Source of the DNA: Cristatella mucedo
Taxonomy: Eukaryota; Bryozoa; Phylactolaemata; Cristatellidae
Direction: 5' to 3'
DNA: 64,000 nt
NCBI GenBank assembly: GCA_009760855.2
Contig: WPIO01000005.1
Span: forward strand, 2,179,001-2,243,000
Positions within the stretch are counted from its first letter, which is position 1, and each line of letters starts with the position of its first letter. The notes under the pieces are model-generated. The model had not been told where the DNA came from. It did not search any database and was given only the letters and a program-made list of their open reading frames with translations. Position numbers and translations under genes: made by a program. Positions 57,235 to 64,000 of the stretch are shown here, one piece after another.

Positions 57235-57373
57235 CTACCCAACTCCTTCTTTGCTCTGCCTTTTTTGTGCCTCTTCGAGCTTTGTTGCTTTACACCGCCG
57301 AGGCAGGCACGGCTCGTCGGAGTGCAGCTCGGGACCCTCGGGGCTTGCAGGGGAGGAGGACAGGAGGAGTCCT
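57235..57373 (-). CDS. Candidate terminal exon of a minus-strand gene
   Basis: On the minus strand an acceptor-like cttgggctag precedes 57373. A 46-codon frame reads LLLSSSPASPEGPELHSDEP, then RCKATKLEEAQKRQSKEGVG and TAG at 57237-57235. The peptide looks like an ordinary charged C-terminus. Joining it directly to the candidate exon at 57895-57952 would create a stop, so either another exon lies between or one of the two is wrong. Confidence 0.25.
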
Positions 57374-57894
57374 CTAGCCCAAGTGCCGAATACATAGCGA
57401 CAGTAGTCCCCCACTTGACGCCTGCACTGCTCTTAGATAACGCTGAGATGTCACCATCGCGTCACCACACGAACTTTGGGGCTTATCGACAGCAAACAGC
57501 AAAGCCAAAGGAGGCTAATAAGTCCGCTTGGAGAAAAAATGAGTCCACAGCAGCTGACGGTAGTATATAGTAGTACACCAGCGATACCATAAAAAAGAAG
57601 CACTCGGTGTAGTGTCGAGTTTCTGTGTCAAGAGAGAGTCAAGAAAAATTCGTACAGCTTGACAGACACAACAGGACTAAAGAAAAGAGTTGGCAAAGCC
57701 ACGAGAAGAAGCCATTCAGACGGTAGCCACGATGATACTGGCGATTGTGAGCTTTCGACACCTTGCCTGCATGCAGTAATCACGTCCAGCCGCTGCTATC
57801 GGTCTGATCCAGTGCTGCATGTAAGACAAAATCCTTACAGTCCAAAGGCGGCGCGAGGCAAAGGTGCAGAAGTGGTTCAGCAGCATTTGCTTAC

Positions 57895-57952
57895 CAGCAG
57901 CCGCAGGCTGAAGCCACGGCCTCGGCCACGCCTGCCGGGTCGGGCTTTGCTG
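57895..57952 (-). CDS. Candidate small exon of a minus-strand gene
   Basis: The minus strand shows ccgtacag/cag and ggctgctg/gtaagc, a strong donor. In the phase left by the 61218-61310 candidate it reads AKPDPAGVAEAVASACGC. Short and compositionally biased, hence low confidence. Confidence 0.22.
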
Positions 57953-57959
57953 CTGTACG

Positions 57960-59640
57960 GCTTACGTTGATACCACTACTTTCCAGCTCTTTTTCGGTGG
58001 ATGGACCGATGGCTATTATCTACGAAAAAATGTCAAAATATGGACGGTGCTAGTGTGATTCACGACCCGTTAGCAAAACACATGACACCAACATTAAAGT
58101 AAAGTTTGTAGCATACAAAATGTTGGCATTTGGCACAGAATGCTTTGGTTCAAGCCTATAGGCCAACTAAGCAACTCCTTTTGCAGTAAACGATGAGAAT
58201 GCAGTGATAACACTGAGGATCAACCGAGTGAAATACCACCACAGCCAAAGGGTTCAACTCAGATTTGACCTGCTTAGAATGGAAGAAAACCCACTACAAG
58301 GAAAGACGTGAGGTCAGTTCTTCGAAAGCGCATACACTTTCCAGGGAGTTCGCACACGAATGGACCATGCCGGTGGTGGCTGCAGCAAGCAGCAGCAAAT
58401 GGATTCGCTAATGAAACGAAAGCACAAGCAAAGCACCAAACAGCAATCTTCACGGCATGGCCAGGAGCAATTCTCTGCTTTACTGTCAAATCGAATATAG
58501 AAATGCAAGCGTATTGCTTCCACACTTCAGAAACGACTAAAGATGAGTGGGTGGAACTTAGCTAAGGAACGGCAGACAATAGCTTATGCAATTCGTAGGC
58601 ACACTGAAGGCAGTCTTCGGCACCGGTCACGATCCTCGATCTAATCTAGATAACTAGTAGCTGTGGTGCCTTCTGATTGCCACCTCTCATGCAACAGTGC
58701 CAGGACATGTCAGTGCAGTACTCTGAAGTCAGCGTAGAAAAGACTTGGTCAGTTTAATCAGGCAAATGCTAGCCCAATGTTAAGCCGTTTACCATTCATG
58801 TGCTGGAATGACAACAGCTCGATTAGTCACTCAGAAAAGGCCTGGACAATCCGACAAGAGCAGCCAACCACTTCCTATAGACGTCTCGGTCGCCGAGAGA
58901 CTGCTTAAAAGAGGCTTCGACTTACCTGGGCCTCCTCAGTCACGTGGAGGTGCCTGAGATAATCCAGGGTGAACTTCACGCCAGACGGACTAAAGAAAAC
59001 TACGCCCAACGGCATTGTAATCTAAAATAGGTGAGAATTCTCCTCAGCATAGCTTGGAGGTGACAGTTCATAGTATAGCCAAGTGGTCACAAGTCACATC
59101 ATAGCTCACAGGTCATCTTGAGGAAAAGCTTCTAAGATAAACGGCAGAAAACACGAGAAAATGATGCCAGAAGTGCCTGATCAATGATATGCTGCTTTTC
59201 GACTAAGGTGACATACCAGAGTATCAAAAGATTGAACACAAAACATAGGTCACTCACCCCATCCCCTTAAAAACCACATGCACACTTAAGTTGTGACGAA
59301 TACATTACACTGCCAAAAGTTATGTAGATTATTATAATTCAAGCTCTAGCATATAACCTTCAAGCTGCACACATCGCTCACTAGATTTATATATCTGATA
59401 GAAGTTGCTAAACGTCTATAGCTAGAAGCACCCCTGTAAACCTCTAGCAGGTCTGTGCAATTCAATTACAGTGGACACACGTATTGAGATGGAGGCAGCT
59501 GTGAGCTATTTTTGAAATAAGGCGAACGTTTTCTTTGACATCATGCATACAGGAGGAAAGTCCACCATATGAATACGCATTAATTACAATGGCTGCCCAG
59601 ATCACTCTCAGCACCGACCCACTGCTAGGTCATGACAAGC
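57960..59640. other. Stretch without a recognised feature
   Basis: Two overlapping frames of about 85 codons on opposite strands at 58274-58565 have no motif. The remainder shows no repeat tail or exon. Confidence 0.35.
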
Positions 59641-59659
59641 TCTGTGTTTTCAATCTTCT

Positions 59660-59945
59660 TCTTGGCCATATAGTAAGAATAATAATAGCAATATTAATAA
59701 GATATTTGCATAGTGCCCTAATCTCTTCCTAGGCACTTCATCCAAGCACACAAAGGACAATTCACACGGTCGCAGCAAACGCTGTGAGGAGCAGGTGCGC
59801 TTTAGCTCATTTTTAAATGCCATCAAGTCAGGGGATATCGCCATGTCAGTTGGGAGTGGCTTCCAGGGTTTGAGAGCATACTAACTAAAGGCCCGGTCTG
59901 CAAATAATTTGAGGTTGATTAGAGGCACAACTGGTGGCCTTGACA
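59660..59945 (-). mobile_element. LINE 3' end, diverged
   Basis: The + strand reads taagaataataatagcaata (tail), tagtgccctaatctcttcct, aggcacttcatcc, ttttaaatgccatcaagtca, ggggatatcgccatg, gcttccagggtttgagagca, the standard reversed tail-to-PKAWNS order. Confidence 0.75.
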
Positions 59946-60981
59946 TCTATTTTCTCTAATGCTTTGTGCCAGCTTACAAACAACCATACTTGGTGGCACA
60001 ATAGACAGACACTGATTTCCACAACCTCGACCTTCAGTCGGCACGGCACGGCTGTTTGACTGCAGTTGAGAGTGCGTAGGTAACAACTGCTCAGCGTTGC
60101 AGTAAGCTCCCTGGCCATTTTGAAAACTTGAATTTGCAAAATTATGACAAGTTGAGTTGTGCACTTGGAAGGCACAGGCTTGGAGTGGCTCTCGTGAACT
60201 GCTCGTGGCTGAATCTCTGCTGCAAGCTGCTATCTTTCGAGGCTTCGGGATTGCAAGAATATCCATCACGATTCACAGAGGCGATTCTATTGAAGCTGAC
60301 ATCATACCTTTCCTAGGTATGAGTCCTACAGTGTAAGAACCTTTGTTTCCAGCCTTTCTTTTCTGCTATCCTGCTTGACGGACGTGACATGTCTTTCCTA
60401 TCGAGGTGCTCCGAGTAAGCCTTAAAGTTGTAGCTCGGGGCTTCGCAGGGATCGGGGCGTCGAGGCTACACGGGTCTTTTTTGTTTGAGTTCGAAAACAG
60501 CCTGACGTAAGTCAGAGGTCATATTTTTAATGCAATGTTAATAAATTGCCTCGACTTAAGTAACCAACGTGTACACTTAAATAGAGTATAAGTAAGGCGG
60601 GTATAAGGGGTATAAGTATAAGGGGGCGGAAGATCAGACAGCTGATCAGAGTGGACACCCGTCATCGTTTGCAAGCAGGTAAAAGCGGAAGGCAAAAGCT
60701 AAATCGCCACCTTGCACAAAACCAACGTTTTCAGGGTCCGACACGATGTACTATCATGGTGATATCTCTATCGCGGCGCAAGATAAAACCATAAAAAAGA
60801 TTGCATCAGAGGTTAGTCTATGGTGCTTCTGAAAGGCTGGTAGGGAAGCTGAGCATAATCATGCTTGCACAGAAGCACGCACGTGCACGCACACATACTC
60901 CACAGGTGATGACCAAAGTATTCCTTCAAAGGTGACTGACAAAAGGAAGAAGCTGTGCATGATGACTAAGAGCAAGGATAG

Positions 60982-61044
60982 CTTCACGACTGCAGCTGCA
61001 GCAGCTGCACTCTCTAGGCAGCTGTTGCAGCTGCAGTCGTGAAG
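60982..61044. repeat. 27-bp inverted repeat with 9-base loop
   Basis: The left arm 60982-61008 begins cttcacgactgcagctgcag; the right arm 61018-61044 ends gctgcagtcgtgaag. Only one of 27 positions fails to match, and as RNA it would be a G-U pair. The spacer is actctctag. Confidence 0.95.
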
Positions 61045-61217
61045 TTTTTCTGTCTCGGCTAAATATTAAACCTTGTCAATTGATTTCTACTAGCATATCA
61101 TGAAATCGGTAGGCAAAATAAGGTAGTCAACTCCATTGAAGTCAAATCGTTACGTAGTCATGCATCACATTCTGACCCGAGTTACTGGGCTGCTGCTGCC
61201 GGTGCAGCGGTGCTCAC

Positions 61218-61310
61218 GTGCCTGTGCTGCTGCAGCCATGGCATCCCAGCGAGCGGCAAAGTCGGTGCAGGCCGAGGTCATGTAGACGGTCTGGGCCTCC
61301 ACAGCACAAC
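61218..61310 (-). CDS. Candidate internal exon of a minus-strand gene
   Basis: On the minus strand the acceptor is gtcgctgcag before 61310 and the donor is caggcac/gtgagc after 61218. The 93-base exon is open in the frame CAVEAQTVYMTSACTDFAAR then WDAMAAAAQA, an amphipathic-looking peptide. Its entry phase (two bases to complete a codon) fits the exit phase of the candidate at 63822-63990. Family unknown. Confidence 0.4.
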
Positions 61311-61479
61311 CTGCAGCGACGTGGCACTAGTCTACAGCTAACGAACGGGCAATGGCAAATACAAATAAAAACAGATGGGGAGGCTGACAGCACTTAGGTC
61401 AGGGTCACACAACTCGTGTGCATGCAAGCATGTGCAGGCAGGTTGCGGTCCATCTTGCTCTGACTCCGAATGGTTAAAG

Positions 61480-61870
61480 AACTGCACAACAGATGGATGC
61501 AGTAAGGTACAGCCGACTCAGTGGTGGTTCCAGGTGATCCTTACCGGTCTGCAAACACTCTGCTTGGGGATCGATATATTTGGCAACAAGATAACGACCC
61601 TAAGCACACTTCCAGGCCAGTAAACATTTTTTTTCGACAAATCCGGAGATGGTGCTACTGCCATGGCTCTGATCTAAACCCCATAGAACGTTTACGGGAC
61701 ATCATGGATAGGTAGGCGATTTTGGTACGACAGGAGGCAGTTTTGCGGTCTGCATCAATAGCCGAACTTTACAGTAAAATGTAGGCTCTAAGGAAGGCTA
61801 CAGCAGAGGGGATAAAGTAGGTAGTCTTGTGGCCCCTATGCTTGTGCAGACACATAGGTTATAAAGAATT
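61480..61870 (+). mobile_element. Tc1/mariner transposase remnant
   Basis: Frames at 61375-61623 and 61521-61715 together give QWWFQVILTGLQTL (shifted), RYIWQQDNDPKHTSRPVNIF and SDLNPIERLRDIMDR, the Tc1 catalytic-region blocks. The second catalytic aspartate (DNDPKH) and the glutamate (NPIE) are retained. A frameshift separates the frames. Related to the 44620 remnant. Confidence 0.85.
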
Positions 61871-62214
61871 GCAATGAAGCATTCACACCATACTAAATGC
61901 ATAAATAACAATAGCAGATATATTTTGTTTGCAAGCTTTCAATAATTATCATTGCATGCTGTGAGCAAATTCAGAATTCTTTCTGTAGAAATCCTCTTAC
62001 TATCCAAACGCAGTAAAAGCTACAGCAACTGTGGCCACACTTCGAGGGTTTTGACGACTGAGTGCGGCACAAGCTTTTGTCACCAACACTTCGATGTTGT
62101 TAGAATGACCCAGAGGCACAAATTAAGTGAAACTGCTGCAGCATTGTGGCAGCCATGGAGGAGCTATGCCACGGGTTGCCGTGTGGATCAGAGCAATAAG
62201 TGAAGCTCGGCATC

Positions 62215-62330
62215 ACTCGATCGGCCGGGAGCCATTGCAACTCATCTAGCAAAGATGACACACTAGATTAATGGACTTCTCAAATTTAAAGATAAACCTA
62301 AGAGCCACATTTAGCACCAAATGTCAAGGT
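62215..62330 (-). mobile_element. Small old LINE fragment
   Basis: The + strand gatcggccgggagccattgc and aactcatctagcaaagatga match the reversed LQWLPVD-type block of the 38705 copy. Confidence 0.4.
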
Positions 62331-62449
62331 CCGATGGCTATTTCTGGAAGCTCTGCCAACACTGAGCTACAGTCATTTACAATACAGAAAACAAATGATC
62401 TAGAAAGATCTCTGACTGGCCACTACTCCTACAGATAGATCAAACTCGA

Positions 62450-63330
62450 TGAAATATTGTAGAACAGGGCGGAGGCTCTGGAATAGCTCTGCTAGATCTC
62501 TCAGCAGCATTTGAGATAATTTGAGCACCAGATCCATTTGGAGCACTTCTCGACATGCCTAAGCATAGCACTAAACTGGGTTAGGTTCTACCTCAGTGAG
62601 AAATGTCAGAGCATCGAAGGGGCAAATGGCCGTCGGTCATCTAGGGAGCCCTCCAAGTATGGGGTATCCCTAGGTTTGGAGTTAGGTTCCCTTCTTTTGA
62701 CCATGTAATACTTTTCCTCTGGCCAATTACATAGTCAAACACAATCCTAGCTTTAATTTACCAGCTACACATAGCTAAATATACCCTTTGACCCTTCTCA
62801 GCCTTGCTCTGCACCTGTCTCACTTACCGACCTCCACTGACAACACTTGAACTTAGATGGACACTGATTTTCGGAAGCTTAACGAAGATAAGTCCTATCT
62901 ATTAGTTATTGGCAAGCCCAGTATCACCCTAAAATTGGGAGACCTCGCCCTCAAGATTGGTTCATAGATTTATTCAAGATTCATACATTGGTTCAGTGGG
63001 TTGTAAAGTCAGCCTACTTTCAGCTGATGAACATTTTTTTCAAAATTAGGGGCTGATTACACGAGAACAAGAAAGCTATACTAGTTACTGTGTCTTGTGA
63101 ATTCGAGTCTAGATTACTGAAATTCTCTTTACTCAGGACTCCGAGCCTGCACCCTTAATCGGCTGCAATTAGTGCACAGCTTGGCAGCTCGGCTGGCCTG
63201 TCGTCAACGACGTAGCTGCCACGTCACTGCTGCTTTAGTCGAAGCCTCTCTGGCTCTTCATCAAGCATCAAATCAACTTTAGGATCGGCTCGCTGGCCTA
63301 CAGGTTGCTTCACTTGCCAGCACCAGACTG
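62450..63330 (+). mobile_element. Degenerate LINE copy including the RT core region
   Basis: Across many stops it reads LLDLSAAFEII (family LDLSAAFDTID), then GEKWPSVI-like, YGVSLGLELGSLLL-type (in place of GVPQGSVLGP), a damaged YADD region, DTDFRKLNEDKSYLLVIGKP, LGDLALKIGS, then near 63150-63310 RLQLVHSLAARLACRQR-like and FRIGSLAYRLLHLPAP. An old copy of the longer subfamily. Confidence 0.7.
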
Positions 63331-63821
63331 CTTACTTGCTTACTCGACCACCTTGGCAGAGACCAGGTGGCTAGCGCTGCGGGACTGGGACTGTGCGGTG
63401 GCAGCGCTGCAAGCCAGCCTCGAGAGAGGCCACTGGCACTGCAAAGGTTGGCCACGCCCGACTCACCGACACCCCGAAGGCGAGTAGGAAGTAATTCCTC
63501 ACTCAGATTGCCACACGGGAAGAGCAATGGCTTAGTAGGTGGCTCGCTGACTGCAAAGCAGACGGGCAAGATTACACCAGCGCACAGCACCAGGGGGCGG
63601 CACGAGCAGTGAAGCTGGGGGGCAGGAAGAAGAGAGGCACAGTACCAAGGGAGCATCACAGCGCACGGGAGGTAGGTGGCGCTGCTACTGTCGAGATGAC
63701 AAACAGCCAGAGACTTCACGAGATCATATCATTGGGAAGCTACCATCGCGATGAAGCATACCAACAGATAGCCAGCCGAAATGCCACTTCCGAAAGGAAG
63801 TCCGGCCGACGGTAATTCAGT

Positions 63822-63990
63822 CTACCGGCTGCTTGGGCCAAAACGAGATCAGCTGCGAACCGACGAAACTCATGCCGGAAGCATGCAGGAAGCACGGCCG
63901 AGCTCTTACAGTGCTGAACTATAACGTCCACCAATGCAGACGCATTGCCGGCGCCCTCTCCAACTGTTGCCAGTAGGCCGATACTGCGAG
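63822..63990 (-). CDS. Candidate exon of a minus-strand gene running off the right edge
   Basis: The minus strand shows atatttccag/ctcgc at the window edge (acceptor before 63990) and a donor caagcagccg/gtagac near 63822. The frame reads RSIGLLATVGEGAGNASALV, DVIVQHCKSSAVLPACFRHE, FRRFAADLVLAQAA, a helical, protein-like sequence that exits in phase 1. I do not recognise the family. Confidence 0.42.
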
Positions 63991-64000
63991 CTGGAAATAT

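Noticed and set aside
63279-63719. 146-codon minus-strand frame
   Set aside because: Low-complexity Pro/Ser/Leu/Ala composition, overlaps a + strand LINE remnant at one end, no motif.

Overview
This is a window of nuclear DNA from an animal, most likely an invertebrate. The evidence is spliced genes with GT-AG introns, a metazoan-type gene interrupted by 19 introns, many degraded LINE, SINE and Tc1/mariner copies, and long dinucleotide microsatellites. No bacterial operon, rRNA, CRISPR or phage feature is present. The sequence alone does not fix the phylum. The CR1/L2-type LINE tails and tRNA-headed SINEs would fit several invertebrate lineages.

The main gene is a complete ortholog of EDRF1 (erythroid differentiation-related factor 1, a TPR-containing nuclear protein) on the + strand. 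Its coding sequence runs from 15946 to 54296 in 20 exons. I assembled it by hand from GT/AG boundaries. All exon phases join, and the total of 4125 nt gives 1374 codons plus stop, against about 1240 residues for the human protein as I recall it. The extra length is mostly low-complexity alanine, glycine and serine-rich insertions in exons 10-14. The introns are filled with mobile elements. One LINE copy ends directly against the last exon and appears to have supplied its 3' splice site, and a tRNA-derived SINE ends about 25 bases before exon 17.

Left of EDRF1 (1-15640) are the last two exons and poly(A) signal of an unidentified + strand gene (2290-2749), a degenerate Tc1-like transposase (about 4700-5370), and a degenerate minus-strand transposase-like pseudogene (6154-8434). 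The latter has a DNC...NK motif, a frameshifted GHSHNQA motif and a C-terminal PCNA-box-like tail, and a LINE 3' end is inserted inside it. Several LINE and SINE fragments and large microsatellites complete this part. Right of EDRF1 (54300-64000) are further LINE/SINE fragments, a Tc1/mariner transposase remnant, a near-perfect 27-bp inverted repeat, and a few candidate exons of an unidentified minus-strand gene that continues past the right edge.

Four repeat families recur. They are a CR1/L2-like LINE with an ATT-repeat tail, a tRNA-headed SINE (here SINE-A) ending in GCTGTTRAATCAGCT, a second tRNA-headed SINE (SINE-B) whose 3' end carries the same AGAGATTAAGTTCTCT motif as the LINE, and Tc1/mariner elements. 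The shared 3' motif suggests that SINE-B is mobilised by the LINE.
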